Shown one piece after another: positions 1 to 8,510 of a stretch of 34,077 nt of DNA; positions within the stretch are counted from its first letter, which is position 1, and every line of letters begins with the position of its first letter. Source of the stretch: a virus; the IMG/VR virus record IMGVR_UViG_3300025073_000117, positions 1 to 34,077 of that record. One strand, given 5' to 3'. Position numbers and translations under genes: made by a program. Under the pieces are notes generated by a model. That model was not told the DNA's origin. It did no database searches and was given only the letters and a program-made list of their open reading frames with translations.

Positions 1-1
1 C

Positions 2-745
2 GAAGTCAAGTACAACCAGAGTGTGGCTGGAACGATCGCGGAAGGCGACGACCTGACTTCGCAATCCTTCATCCCCTCTGCTGACCAGACCTTGACTCCC
101 ATCGAAATCGGTCTGCAATTCTTTATCAGCGACAAGCGCGCCGATTCGAGCGGCAATGTCCCGGAAAACATCCTGATTGACGCTGCCAAAGAACTTGCAT
201 TTGCGGCCGGCGACAAGTTGCAGGAACATCTCCTGATTGACATTGCCAGCCTGACCGGAGCTACCCTCGGCGCGTATGGCTCTGCCCTGGCCTGGGGTCA
301 TGTGGCCGCTGCCATTGGCGCGGCTCGCCAGGTCAACAAATCCAGCGGCGTTCCGTTGGTCTACGTCTGCCACGGATACCAGTACCTCAAGCTGGCTGCC
401 TCCGCCTCGGTAGCCGGTGCGGCCACCATGACGCAAGCCCCGCAGTACACCGAAGAAATGACCCGCAAGGGCTTTGTCCAGCAATTCATGGGTGTTGACG
501 TTGTGCAGGTCTACCCCGGAACCCCGGCGGTCAACGGCGCAGGCGGAACCGCCTGGTTCACCGGCGGCGTGTTCCCGGCTGAGGCGCTCGCGCTTGATTG
601 GCGTCGCCCGATTCGCATCCGCGCCCAGCGCGACGAGTCGCGGCGCGGCGTCGAATTGAACATGTCCGCCCTCTACGCTCACGGCGTCTGGCGTCCCAAC
701 CTGGGCGTCGGCGTCGCCGGATTTGCGACCCTGCCGGTTGCATAA
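2..745 (+). CDS. Major capsid protein, C-terminal part (5' end outside window)
   Basis: The frame is open from base 2, so the N-terminus lies before the window; about 247 residues are visible. The segment AEGDDLTSQSF followed by a helix-rich stretch (DAAKELAFAAGDKLQEHLL) and a Gly/Ala-rich domain is typical of HK97-fold coat proteins of the P22/N4-gp56-like kind. It would form the icosahedral shell. A decoration-type gene follows 12 bases later, as usual after a coat gene. The fold class is inferred from composition and position; no residue-level homology could be checked. Position at the edge of the window, opposite portal and terminase at the other end, suggests circular permutation. Confidence 0.75.
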   Translation, partial: EVKYNQSVAGTIAEGDDLTSQSFIPSADQTLTPIEIGLQFFISDKRADSSGNVPENILIDAAKELAFAAGDKLQEHLLIDIASLTGATLGAYGSALAWGHVAAAIGAARQVNKSSGVPLVYVCHGYQYLKLAASASVAGAATMTQAPQYTEEMTRKGFVQQFMGVDVVQVYPGTPAVNGAGGTAWFTGGVFPAEALALDWRRPIRIRAQRDESRRGVELNMSALYAHGVWRPNLGVGVAGFATLPVA

Positions 746-757
746 GGATGGTGAACC

Positions 758-1147
758 ATGTCTGACGCTTTCAATGTTCAAGCTGTTTGTGTGACCCTCC
801 CCGGTACTCTGGCGGATGGTATCCCGACCCCGATGTTCCACGTCCCTGCCAAACAGGGCGCGATCACGATCCTTGAGTGGCAGGTTTCCATTGCCACCGC
901 GATGGTGGCCGGAACCGGCGTGCTGATGTATGGCACGCTGAACGCGGCCAACGGGACGATTGTCCCCGTTGCAACCATCGGTACGACCTTCGGCACGGGC
1001 GGGGGTACGTTCCCGGCCATGTGCCTGGTCTCCGGCAGCGTTGATTCGGCAGTCGTTCCTGGTGACAACTGGATCGGCTTCCGCATCGGCACGATGGCCG
1101 CCGCAGGGCAGAACAAGGTGTATATCACCTACGTTCAAGGCCGTTAA
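758..1147 (+). CDS. Small structural protein, possible capsid decoration protein
   Basis: A 129-residue Gly/Ala/Thr/Val-rich protein predicted to be mostly beta strand, with few charges, no signal peptide and no membrane helix. It starts with ATG preceded by AAGGATGG at good spacing, 12 bases after the capsid stop. Position directly behind the coat gene and the all-beta composition suggest a head decoration or stabilising protein, but no family motif is recognisable, so the function is positional inference. A perfect hairpin follows the stop codon. Confidence 0.5.
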   Translation: MSDAFNVQAVCVTLPGTLADGIPTPMFHVPAKQGAITILEWQVSIATAMVAGTGVLMYGTLNAANGTIVPVATIGTTFGTGGGTFPAMCLVSGSVDSAVVPGDNWIGFRIGTMAAAGQNKVYITYVQGR

Positions 1148-1161
1148 TTTCCTGATTTAGC

Positions 1162-1190
1162 ACACAGGAGGGCGAAACGCCCTCCTGTGT
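1162..1190 (+). terminator. Perfect 13-bp hairpin after capsid genes
   Basis: Arms 1162-1174 and 1178-1190 are perfectly complementary around an AAA loop. There is no T-run after it, so it is a weak or Rho-assisted terminator, an attenuator, or an RNA processing/stability hairpin. The left arm contains GGAGGG, a Shine-Dalgarno-like sequence locked in the stem upstream of the glycosyltransferase start. Confidence 0.6.
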
Positions 1191-1196
1191 AGAAAG

Positions 1197-3107
1197 TTGC
1201 GAAACGTGAGCAAACGAAAATCCCCCAAACCGCAAGTTGTCAATCCAACTTCCCCCAAAATGGGGATGCACTGGCTATCGAATGCAACTTGGGCACCCTC
1301 TGGTTATGGCGTGCAAGCCCGCCTGTTCATTAAACGCCTGAAAGCGTTTGGATACGAGCAGAGTATGACTGCCTTTTACGGTCTGCAAGGCCATACGCTC
1401 AACCTGGATGGGATGCTCGTTTTCCCCGTCGGCTTCCACCCGTATGGGCTGGATGTGGCCGCGAATAACGCCAATGCTGCCGGAGCCGACATTCTCCTGA
1501 CCAATATTGATACCTGGGTGGTAGAGCCGCCCATGTTTGCGAATACCCGCTGGGTCCCCTGGTTCCCGGTGGACTCCGAACCCATGCCAAAAGCAGTTGA
1601 GTCTCGCGTCCGCGTAGCGTTTGACAGGATCGTGTACAGCAAGTTTGCGCTCGCCGAATGCGAGAAGGTCGGCTTGTCGGCGCACTACGTCCCGATGGGC
1701 GTGGACACGAAGGCTATCTACCCGATGGATCGTGCCCTGGCGCGCAAAGAATTCAATGACCATATCCCCTTGAAAATACCCGATGATAAATTCATCGTTT
1801 CGATGGTTGCCATGAACAAAGGCAACCCAAGCAGAAAAGCATTTATTCAGAACATCCGGGCGTTCAAAGAACTTCACGAAAAACACCCCGACACCGCCCT
1901 GTACCTGCATTGCACGGACGGGCACGATGGCGGCCTGGGCGGGATCAACCTGCCGCCGTACATCGAAAATCTCGGCCTGAAAATCGGCGTGGATGTTTTC
2001 TTCCCAGACCAGCAGGTTATGCTGAACGGCTACCCAGATGAGTTTATGAACTCACTTTACAACTCATCCGGCGTCCTGGCGGCCTGCTCGCTCGGCGAAG
2101 GTTTTGGAATTCCGATCATCGAAGCGCAAGCGGCTGGCTGCCCGGTTATTGTGGGTGATTGGACATCCATGCCAGAACTGTTATTCGCCGGATGGAAGGT
2201 AGACAAAAAAGACGCCGAACCCTGGTGGAACTTCCTGGACAATTACATGTTCGACCCGCACTGGCACGCCATTTACGAGAAGCTGGAACTGGCCTGTGCG
2301 GAGCGGGATAACCTGGAACTACGGGCGCAGGCACGCGCCGGGGCGATGGCGTTTGACGCGGATCTGATTGCAGAGAAATACTGGAAGCCGGTACTCGCAA
2401 TAATTAACGAGAAGGTCCAGGCGGACAAGGCGCGCAAGGCCGCCATTGTCCCGGCACAACCGCGCGAAGATAATGACACGCTCATACTCCAGCAGTGCGG
2501 CAAGAACTCCGAACACGGACGCATGATGGCGCTGACCATGACCCGCAACGTGGATTACTGCCTGCGTCATAAGGTCGATTTCCAAACTATCCTGGCTGAT
2601 ATTGACCAGTACCGCGTTGAGGATAGCACGCTTGGATTTGGCAAAGTCGCCCTGATCCGCAAAGCGATGGAAGTAAAGCGCTATCGGAACATCATCTGGC
2701 TTGACGCGGATGTGATTATCGCTGACCTGTCTGTGGATATCCGTACCGCTGTTGTCCCCGGAAAGGTTGGGGCGGTCTGGCATGACCTGAAACAGAACGG
2801 GCAGATACTCGGACACCACAACGTCGGGGTGCTGGCTGTCTCGAATTGTGATGAGGTAAAAATCTTTTTCGACAAGTGGTTGGCGAAGTATCCCGGAAAG
2901 CCAGAATTCCCCTGGCTGGAACAGGGCGCATTTGCCGAAGTCGGAAAGGAAACCGGGCTGATTGCTACCATCGGCGCGGAGTGGAACTCGGTGGATTACG
3001 TCAACCCCTGCCCGCATCCGGTCATCCTGGGCTTTCACGGCTATCAAGAACGCCTGCAAGTGATGCGGGAAGCGTTGGCGAAACTGGAAGCCAATGAGAA
3101 AATTTGA
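1197..3107 (+). CDS. Two-domain glycosyltransferase (GT-B + GT-A)
   Basis: A 636-residue fusion. Residues ~22-400 are a GT4-like GT-B enzyme: MHWLSNATW start, then the nucleotide-sugar motif EGFGIPIIEAQAAGCPVIVG near 301-320 with its conserved glutamates. Residues ~420-636 are a second, GT-A-like domain with a DxD metal motif in WLDADVII (D503/D505) and a late FHGYQ. Such a protein could build a disaccharide on a phage structural protein or on host glycans; lying between capsid and tail genes favours virion glycosylation (inference). The start is uncertain: TTG at 1197 or GTG at 1206 (weak AAAG upstream); an ATG at 1260 begins the conserved region. Expression may be tuned by the hairpin just upstream. 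Confidence 0.8.
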   Translation: MRNVSKRKSPKPQVVNPTSPKMGMHWLSNATWAPSGYGVQARLFIKRLKAFGYEQSMTAFYGLQGHTLNLDGMLVFPVGFHPYGLDVAANNANAAGADILLTNIDTWVVEPPMFANTRWVPWFPVDSEPMPKAVESRVRVAFDRIVYSKFALAECEKVGLSAHYVPMGVDTKAIYPMDRALARKEFNDHIPLKIPDDKFIVSMVAMNKGNPSRKAFIQNIRAFKELHEKHPDTALYLHCTDGHDGGLGGINLPPYIENLGLKIGVDVFFPDQQVMLNGYPDEFMNSLYNSSGVLAACSLGEGFGIPIIEAQAAGCPVIVGDWTSMPELLFAGWKVDKKDAEPWWNFLDNYMFDPHWHAIYEKLELACAERDNLELRAQARAGAMAFDADLIAEKYWKPVLAIINEKVQADKARKAAIVPAQPREDNDTLILQQCGKNSEHGRMMALTMTRNVDYCLRHKVDFQTILADIDQYRVEDSTLGFGKVALIRKAMEVKRYRNIIWLDADVIIADLSVDIRTAVVPGKVGAVWHDLKQNGQILGHHNVGVLAVSNCDEVKIFFDKWLAKYPGKPEFPWLEQGAFAEVGKETGLIATIGAEWNSVDYVNPCPHPVILGFHGYQERLQVMREALAKLEANEKI

Positions 3108-3123
3108 CGAAAGGAGTCGTTTT

Positions 3124-3312
3124 ATGGACACCAAAACTTTGCAAGAAATCCTAATCGAAGAATTCTTCAGCGAACAGAACTTCCCGACTCAGCACGACTT
3201 CGCCGCACGCGCCGAAATTCGGGCGCTGCGGGAACGCGTAGCCGAGTTGGAAGGGAAGAAATACGGCAAGGCCGAGAAGGGACGCCCCGCCCCGGCGGAT
3301 AAGTCGGAATAG
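3124..3312 (+). CDS. Small hypothetical protein
   Basis: A 62-residue charged, helical protein (acidic N-half, coiled-coil-like middle with LRERVAELEGK, Lys-rich end). AAGGAG sits 7 bases before ATG 3124, which is preferred over the in-frame ATG 3094 inside the glycosyltransferase end. It lies between the glycosyltransferase and a structural gene. No family recognised. Confidence 0.55.
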   Translation: MDTKTLQEILIEEFFSEQNFPTQHDFAARAEIRALRERVAELEGKKYGKAEKGRPAPADKSE

Positions 3313-3330
3313 GCGACAAGGAGTAATAAG

Positions 3331-3837
3331 ATGACAACTAAAACTATTAGACTTGGAAATCCCGGCGGCCCCGAGGAGAATGTCAATATCGTTGACGGAT
3401 CCATAAGTACTGCCCTGGTTGCAACTCCCACGACTGACATCGGTGACGTAACTCTGCTGGCCGGAACCGCCCTCGTCGGTAAGGTTGGCATTGACCAAGC
3501 AACCGCCAATGCCAATGAGGTGGTGGTCAAGACCAATATCCACCCACCCGGGCTGTCAACTGTCGCGTGCGGTGAACTGCAAGGATCGGCCACTGCTCTA
3601 CAATTGCCGAACGTGGCTTGTAAATTCGTCCGCTTCCGTGCTGTTTTGAGCAATGCGGGAAATGTGTACGTAGGTGGTGCATCTGTCACTAAACCGGATG
3701 GCACGACTGACACAACCACCGGTCTGGAGCTCTCGGCTGGTGAGGATACTGGCTGGATACCTGCGTCGAATTTGTCAATTTTCTATCGCATTTGCGACAA
3801 TGCTGGAGACGATTTATGTTATCTCGCTATATCGTAA
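3331..3837 (+). CDS. Putative virion structural protein
   Basis: A 168-residue, low-charge, Gly/Thr/Val-rich protein with repeated short beta-type motifs (LLAGTALVGKVGID, NVYVGGASV), resembling small virion-associated beta proteins. Strong AAGGAG before ATG. Its last 24 bases overlap, tail to tail, the end of the antisense HNH gene, so its C-terminus may have been recoded when that element arrived. A precise role (fibre, decoration, head fibre) cannot be assigned. Confidence 0.5.
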   Translation: MTTKTIRLGNPGGPEENVNIVDGSISTALVATPTTDIGDVTLLAGTALVGKVGIDQATANANEVVVKTNIHPPGLSTVACGELQGSATALQLPNVACKFVRFRAVLSNAGNVYVGGASVTKPDGTTDTTTGLELSAGEDTGWIPASNLSIFYRICDNAGDDLCYLAIS

Positions 3838-4479
3838 TTTGCGATAAACCTGACCACATTTGCGCGAGCAGGTCATTTGGAGACTATGCGGAAAACGGTA
3901 AAACTCAATTCCGCAAATAGGACAATTCATATTCTGTCCAAGCTTTGTATAGATACGAGAACTGGAGTGATAAGAATGGTGTTCGCCGACTTTCATCAGT
4001 TGCAGATTCTCCAAACGATTATCATCTCGGATGCCATTGATATGATGAACAACTTCATCGGCAACGAGATAGCGCCCAAGATGTGTTTCCATAATGAGCG
4101 TATGTTTTGCAATGTATCCATGTTTAGTCGCTCTTGGATGGCCCTCTGGGGCAACAGAATAAATATAACCATGATTGTTCATTTCCCCTCGATAGCGGGA
4201 ATGATTCTTGCCTCTAGGCACGGTACTCAAAGAACTGCAACTTTTGGAACAATAATGCCCATAACCCCGTTCGGTATCAACCCTCTTTGCATAAAATGGC
4301 TTTCCGCATCTTTTACAATGGCGATTGGCGAGCTTCAGCCCATTTTTAGGATCATTTTTTTGGCACTCTCGCGAGCAATAAAGAACGCCTTTGGAGCGGA
4401 TAAGACGTTTTGGAGAAGCATAAAACTTTTCTCCACAGACCGGGCAAAACCGATTTTTGATAAGATTGACACTTGGCAT
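3814..4479 (-). CDS. HNH homing endonuclease with zinc fingers, antisense in late operon
   Basis: A 221-residue free-standing HNH endonuclease. Three zinc-finger-like units, CPVCGEKF with CSREC (12-39), CKRCGKPF with CSKSC (55-81) and CPICGIEF with CSRKC (186-208), flank an HNH core at ~140-162 (DEVVHHINGIRDDNRLENL). These enzymes cut DNA to spread their own gene. It is the only leftward gene in the 16-kb structural operon, is visibly more AT-rich than its neighbours, and has its own extended -10 promoter and a strong GGAGG site before ATG. Convergent overlap with the upstream structural gene (24 bp) supports a recent insertion. Confidence 0.85.
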   Translation of the reverse strand: MPSVNLIKNRFCPVCGEKFYASPKRLIRSKGVLYCSRECQKNDPKNGLKLANRHCKRCGKPFYAKRVDTERGYGHYCSKSCSSLSTVPRGKNHSRYRGEMNNHGYIYSVAPEGHPRATKHGYIAKHTLIMETHLGRYLVADEVVHHINGIRDDNRLENLQLMKVGEHHSYHSSSRIYTKLGQNMNCPICGIEFYRFPHSLQMTCSRKCGQVYRKLRYSEIT

Positions 4480-4511
4480 AACGACCTCCGATTGATAACT
4501 AAAACGATGAC

Positions 4512-4520
4512 ATTATATCA
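4512..4520 (-). promoter_or_regulatory. Extended -10 promoter of the HNH gene
   Basis: On the minus strand the sequence reads TGATATAAT, a consensus extended -10, with predicted start near 4505 and a GGAGG ribosome site before ATG 4479. The identical nonamer precedes the second HNH gene (22715-22723). Confidence 0.6.
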
Positions 4521-4538
4521 TGTTTGTTTTGGAGTACC

Positions 4539-6161
4539 ATGAACCTGCTGCTCAACAGACTTGCCAAACGGCTCTATCGAGCGCGCGATTTGTTTACCAT
4601 TGACCGTGCTACGGGTACGATCAACGGTACTGCCTGCAATCCCGGTCCCAGCACCCGCACCGTTGTAGACACAGACGGTAAACTGTCCATCGCTGGCGGG
4701 AAACTGCTGCTATCCCCGCGCACCACACCCGCCTGGGGCGACCCTGGACTGTGGTTGGATGTTGCCATCACCCGTGTCGTGGGGCAGAGGGCGTATGGGA
4801 CGATAAAGGTTGCGGATACAACCTATTATAGTACGCTTGGATATAGCACCAATAAAAGCGGCGTAACAGCTAATGCCATTATGATTGGAGACGATAATCT
4901 TTCGGCCATTGAAGCTGCGACCGGGCCGGTGGTTTATGCAGCCGTTGATGCCACCGAATACCCAATCTGTCTCATCTGCGCCCAAGGGGGTGGTGCTCAT
5001 CTCTACATCAAAATCTCCACGAACTGGTTATATTTCGGGAAGTGGGGAACGAATACCAGTACCTCGCTTTATTTCGGCATTTCTGACTATAACGCCACCA
5101 TCGAAGCCGATAACTTCATTATTCCCGTCATGCTCAAGCTGCCAGCGCCTCTGTCCAGCGACGGGTTCGGTGGCACATACCCAACCACGGACGGACTTGG
5201 TCATCCCGAAGGTGTGACAGTTGGTGCTGGAGGCGCAGGCAAGACGTGGGTTGGTGGAACCTGGGCAATCGTGGGCGGTGCGCTGGTCAATACACCGACG
5301 TTGGGGGCGGATATGTTTGATGCGGGAGCGGGTACATTCGCAAGTGGCACATATGCCTGGTCGCCCTATTCTCCTAACACAGTTACAAATGTCGGAAATA
5401 AATTAGTAGTGACATTCGTTTCGGGCGGCGATAGCGATGGGGCAACAGAAGCGCTAAATAGTGCAGCTGACTTGAACGCAAATTTAGTTGTGAATACGTG
5501 GTATGCGCTACAATTTGACGCCAACGTTAATGCTGGTGCGTCTGTTGGATTTAGGTCAAAGACATTAGGTGCAACATACGATACCGTCGTAACATCAGAA
5601 ACGCCTGTCACGATAAACCACAGATGGCGAGCGTTACATGCTACGACAAATGTTATCCATAACAGGGACATGGCCTCCGGGAAAATTGCAACGTGGGATA
5701 ACATTACTCTAAAGCCCCTCACCCTCTCCTCCCTCTTCACCTCCATCTCCGAATCCACCCCCGATGTCGTGGCGAGCGTGGATTTGGTCTTGACTGCTGG
5801 AACGCAAGCAGGATTGGTACTCTGTCTGGACGATGCAACTACTCCGGCAAACTTCATCATCGTCTACTGCGATGGTACAAATGTCATTGTAGATAAATGC
5901 GTGGCTGGAACGTACACCAACGTCCTCAGCGGCGCAGTCACCTATGGCGCAGGCTACATGCTCCGAGTGGACATCAACGATGGAGTCGGGCGGGTGTACT
6001 ACAACAACCTGCTGGTTGGCACGTTCACCGTTGCCGATGCAGGTGTGAAGGACAATGTTCTGCACGGGTTGTTCAGCACCTACTCTGCCAACAGCATTGA
6101 CAATTACAACATCTACGCCAAAGGCACAAGCGGTGAATACGCGCAGTTGGGAGTTGTGTAA
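4539..6161 (+). CDS. Large beta-rich structural protein, possible concanavalin-like fibre
   Basis: A 540-residue protein, rich in Thr, Val, Gly, Tyr and Asn. It appears modular: a beta domain to ~170, a Gly-rich linker (GAGGAGKTW), a middle domain ~230-380, and a C-terminal domain (~390-530) with alternating strands such as AGLVLCLDD, NFIIVYCDG, YMLRVDIND and VYYNNLLVGTF, the pattern of LamG/concanavalin-type jelly rolls that bind glycans. ATG 4539 is chosen (GGAG four bases upstream) over an upstream in-frame TTG. It could be a head fibre or receptor-binding protein; this is inferred from composition, not from a recognised family. Confidence 0.55.
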   Translation: MNLLLNRLAKRLYRARDLFTIDRATGTINGTACNPGPSTRTVVDTDGKLSIAGGKLLLSPRTTPAWGDPGLWLDVAITRVVGQRAYGTIKVADTTYYSTLGYSTNKSGVTANAIMIGDDNLSAIEAATGPVVYAAVDATEYPICLICAQGGGAHLYIKISTNWLYFGKWGTNTSTSLYFGISDYNATIEADNFIIPVMLKLPAPLSSDGFGGTYPTTDGLGHPEGVTVGAGGAGKTWVGGTWAIVGGALVNTPTLGADMFDAGAGTFASGTYAWSPYSPNTVTNVGNKLVVTFVSGGDSDGATEALNSAADLNANLVVNTWYALQFDANVNAGASVGFRSKTLGATYDTVVTSETPVTINHRWRALHATTNVIHNRDMASGKIATWDNITLKPLTLSSLFTSISESTPDVVASVDLVLTAGTQAGLVLCLDDATTPANFIIVYCDGTNVIVDKCVAGTYTNVLSGAVTYGAGYMLRVDINDGVGRVYYNNLLVGTFTVADAGVKDNVLHGLFSTYSANSIDNYNIYAKGTSGEYAQLGVV

Positions 6162-6162
6162 C

Positions 6163-6558
6163 ATGGGTAAATATCTTTTCATTGCTCCCTTCGAAAACAA
6201 TCTGATCGTCTTTCCAAAGGACGGCGACCAGGCATTAGACATCAAATATCCAACTGGCAAGCAGGTCGAACGTACCCAGCGGCTGGAGCGGTTTGAAGAT
6301 AGACCCGTCCTGGACATGGATGGCAATCCAACAGGTAAGACCGAGCGTGTTTTTGTCGGTTGGGGACTATCCTTCGACGAGACGATTGACGAAGTTGCTG
6401 GCGGAATTTTGCTTGTGACGCCGAATTATCAGGGACAGAATACCGTCGCCCTGGTGCTGGTGCATACGTCGCCGGAGAAGCGCGACCTGTTAGACGCCGA
6501 CCCTGATTGGGTGTATTTGAGCGAGATTGTGGAGGCCGAGAATGCCATCCCAGAATAA
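6163..6558 (+). CDS. Hypothetical structural-operon protein
   Basis: 131 residues, acidic, beta-rich start (KYLFIAPFENNLIVFP). GGGAG sits 9 bases before ATG, and the gene starts one base after the previous stop codon, so it is translationally close to the large beta protein. No signal peptide or membrane helix. The family is not recognised; the position between a fibre-like protein and the connector genes suggests a virion or assembly role. Confidence 0.5.
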   Translation: MGKYLFIAPFENNLIVFPKDGDQALDIKYPTGKQVERTQRLERFEDRPVLDMDGNPTGKTERVFVGWGLSFDETIDEVAGGILLVTPNYQGQNTVALVLVHTSPEKRDLLDADPDWVYLSEIVEAENAIPE

Positions 6559-6742
6559 TACCAAATCCGAAAAGATCACAAAGACGAAGGCGAAAGCAAT
6601 CAGAACCAAACTCGCCAAGCACTTCAAGGCCGCCAAGTACGCGCCAATGCTGGCGAAGGTCGAAGCCTGCACAGACCAGGCCGATATTGCCGCGCTGGTG
6701 CTGGCGGAACTCGGCGTAGAACATAAACTGGAGTTAGGATAA
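6542..6742 (+). CDS. Small basic/helical hypothetical protein
   Basis: 66 residues: a Lys-rich first half (KSEKITKTKAKAIRTK) and an Ala/Leu helix at the end (DIAALVLAELGVEH). It overlaps the preceding gene by 17 bases, with GGAGG 6 bases before ATG 6542, and its stop overlaps the start of the head-tail adaptor gene. This placement is typical of small capsid/connector accessory proteins, but no function can be given. Confidence 0.5.
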   Translation: MPSQNNTKSEKITKTKAKAIRTKLAKHFKAAKYAPMLAKVEACTDQADIAALVLAELGVEHKLELG

Positions 6743-7326
6743 TGAGCGCTCGTGCTTCGATGGCTGACTTACTCTTGACCCTGCGCGGCCTGGCAAATGC
6801 CGGGAGTGCGGAATACACCGTCAACGGGTCTGCCTACTGGACAGACGATCAATTACAGGCCGTTCTTGACCGGCACGTTACATCGTTCCGGCACGAAAGC
6901 CTTGCGCCCTTGCCAATCACGGGAAGCGGGGGGAGCCTGACATACTTCGACTATCAATGCGCCCGCCGCTTCCTGGAATCCACCAGTGGCGGTACTGCCC
7001 GGTTCATTGTGCAAGATGACACGGGCGGAACGGTTGGTACTGCCGCTTATACCGTTGACTATCCACGCGGTGTAGTGACATTTGGAACTGATACTACTGG
7101 ACTGTCCCGCTATGTGACCGGCTACTCTTTCGACATGAACGCCGCCGCCGCAGACGTATGGACGCAGAAGGCCGCGCATTATGTCACGGCCTACGATGTG
7201 AGTACCGATAACCACAGTCTGAAACGCTCGCAGATAATCGCCGGGTGTATGGCGATGGCGAAAGAATACGCCAAAGGCGCAGCGGTCTATTCCGTGACCG
7301 TCGAGCGCGGAGATACGGATAAATAA
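6742..7326 (+). CDS. Head-tail connector (adaptor) protein
   Basis: 194 residues. The opening (MADLLLTLRGLANAG, then YWTDDQLQAVLDRH) matches the start of many phage adaptor proteins that dock under the portal, and a C-terminal helix (IAGCMAMAKEYAKGA) follows a beta-rich middle. It shares a one-base stop/start overlap with the gene before and the gene after, marking a tightly coupled connector block (adaptor, stopper, gp10-like, terminator). Assignment rests on gene order and the opening pattern. Confidence 0.6.
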   Translation: MSARASMADLLLTLRGLANAGSAEYTVNGSAYWTDDQLQAVLDRHVTSFRHESLAPLPITGSGGSLTYFDYQCARRFLESTSGGTARFIVQDDTGGTVGTAAYTVDYPRGVVTFGTDTTGLSRYVTGYSFDMNAAAADVWTQKAAHYVTAYDVSTDNHSLKRSQIIAGCMAMAKEYAKGAAVYSVTVERGDTDK

Positions 7327-7679
7327 TGTTACCTGCTGCTGAACTTGACCAACTCCGCACGGATTTACTGGATGCAATGCCGGACACGTGCAATATTCTG
7401 TCTTTGTTGACCCGTACCAGCGACGGGCAGGGCGGCTGGTCGGAAGCCTGGGGCACGGCTGGTACTTCAATCGCCTGTCGTCTGGATTTCATCGGCGGGC
7501 GCGAGTCTGTCACCGGCGGGGCGCTGTTGCCCTACACCGCCGCAATCGTGACGCTGCCGCAAAATACGGCGATCACGGCGCAAAACAAGATCGAGCACGG
7601 CGGCAATACTTACACCGTCCAGGCGGTAAATGTCGGCTCATGGCTGGGTGTGAAGCGCGCCACTGTGCAAAAGGTGTAG
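7326..7679 (+). CDS. Head closure / stopper protein
   Basis: 117 residues with the small beta-barrel pattern of the head-tail joining (stopper) family: MPDTCNILSLLTRTSDGQGG, then repeated strands ending in GGNTYTVQAVNVG. Stopper proteins plug the portal channel after packaging and form the tail-docking ring. It overlaps the adaptor by one base and is followed one base later by the next connector gene. Length matches the family (about 100-120 residues). Confidence 0.7.
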   Translation: MLPAAELDQLRTDLLDAMPDTCNILSLLTRTSDGQGGWSEAWGTAGTSIACRLDFIGGRESVTGGALLPYTAAIVTLPQNTAITAQNKIEHGGNTYTVQAVNVGSWLGVKRATVQKV

Positions 7680-7680
7680 C

Positions 7681-8073
7681 ATGGCGATTTTGCAACATAA
7701 TCAAACCTTCGTGCTGGACACCACAAAGCTGGACGAGCTAATCCGTACCAGTCCGGCAAAGGTTGCGGAGGTGGTCGGTAAAACCGCCTTTCGCATCCTA
7801 AAAAACGCGCGCATGATAACCCCGCGTGACCCCGCCCGCCCGCCGCAAGATATGAGCCGACCTGTCTCTGGCGAACTCCGGGCGAACAGCGACGTGGTAA
7901 AGGTTGACCCGCAAGGACTGACGCAGAACGTCGAATATTTTCAGGAATATGCCGTCCACCAGGAACTTGGCGCACCGGCGATCAACCTGCCCGCCCGCCC
8001 ATTCCTGACCCCGGCGGTAGAACAAGAAGCGAAGCGGTTTACCGATGATTTGGGCAAGGTACTTGACCCATGA
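7681..8073 (+). CDS. HK97 gp10-like neck/tail protein
   Basis: 130 residues. The N-terminal helix pair (KLDELIRTSPAKVAEVVGKT), the ARMITPRDPARPP segment, the SGELRANSDV strand and the C-terminal PARPFLTPAVEQEAKRF are the hallmarks of the HK97-gp10 minor tail component family (neck protein between stopper and tail terminator). It overlaps the next gene by four bases (ATGA). Position in the cluster agrees. Confidence 0.7.
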   Translation: MAILQHNQTFVLDTTKLDELIRTSPAKVAEVVGKTAFRILKNARMITPRDPARPPQDMSRPVSGELRANSDVVKVDPQGLTQNVEYFQEYAVHQELGAPAINLPARPFLTPAVEQEAKRFTDDLGKVLDP

Positions 8074-8498
8074 GTTCACAAAATGCCTTGAACGCGGCGC
8101 TTTATACCAAGCTCTCCGGGACGGCGCTATCAAGCCTTCTGGCGGGCGGGACGGCGGCTCCCAGCGTCTATTTCGAGCAAGCCCCGGACGGTGCGGCGCT
8201 GCCGTATGTGGTCTGGTTGTACCCGTCCGAGTTGGACGAAAATCTAATATCGCATCGGATGAAGGATATTGTAATCCGGGCGTATGGCGTGGCCGCCGCC
8301 CCCGCACAGGCCGGAACGATTGACGCGGCGATTGACACGCTCTTGCATAACGGCACGTTGACATTCGGAACCGCAACGGGCTGGACACCGCTCTGGTTGC
8401 GGAGAGAAAACGGGTATCAACTGATAACCACCAGCGAGGCGGGTATCAGGTACTACACAAGCGGCGCGGATTACCGCGTCGAAATCACGAAAGGATAA
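8070..8498 (+). CDS. Tail terminator protein (DUF3168-like)
   Basis: 142 residues. Pattern of the DUF3168 tail completion family: opening helix NALNAALYTKLSGTALSSLL, then APSVYFEQAPDGAALPYVVW, then strands with RMKDIVIRAYG and a C-terminal YRVEIT strand. These proteins cap the tail tube and set its end. It sits between the gp10-like gene and the tail tube gene, the canonical place. Confidence 0.75.
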   Translation: MSSQNALNAALYTKLSGTALSSLLAGGTAAPSVYFEQAPDGAALPYVVWLYPSELDENLISHRMKDIVIRAYGVAAAPAQAGTIDAAIDTLLHNGTLTFGTATGWTPLWLRRENGYQLITTSEAGIRYYTSGADYRVEITKG

Positions 8499-8510
8499 AG
8501 GAGATTCGAA

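Noticed and set aside
778-1128. Antisense frame opposite the decoration-type gene
   Set aside because: It mirrors the codon structure of the real gene, has no ribosome site and no plausible domain, so it is a shadow frame.
2319-3134. 271-codon antisense frame opposite the glycosyltransferase
   Set aside because: It is a long shadow of a GC-rich gene, with no start signal and no recognisable protein pattern.
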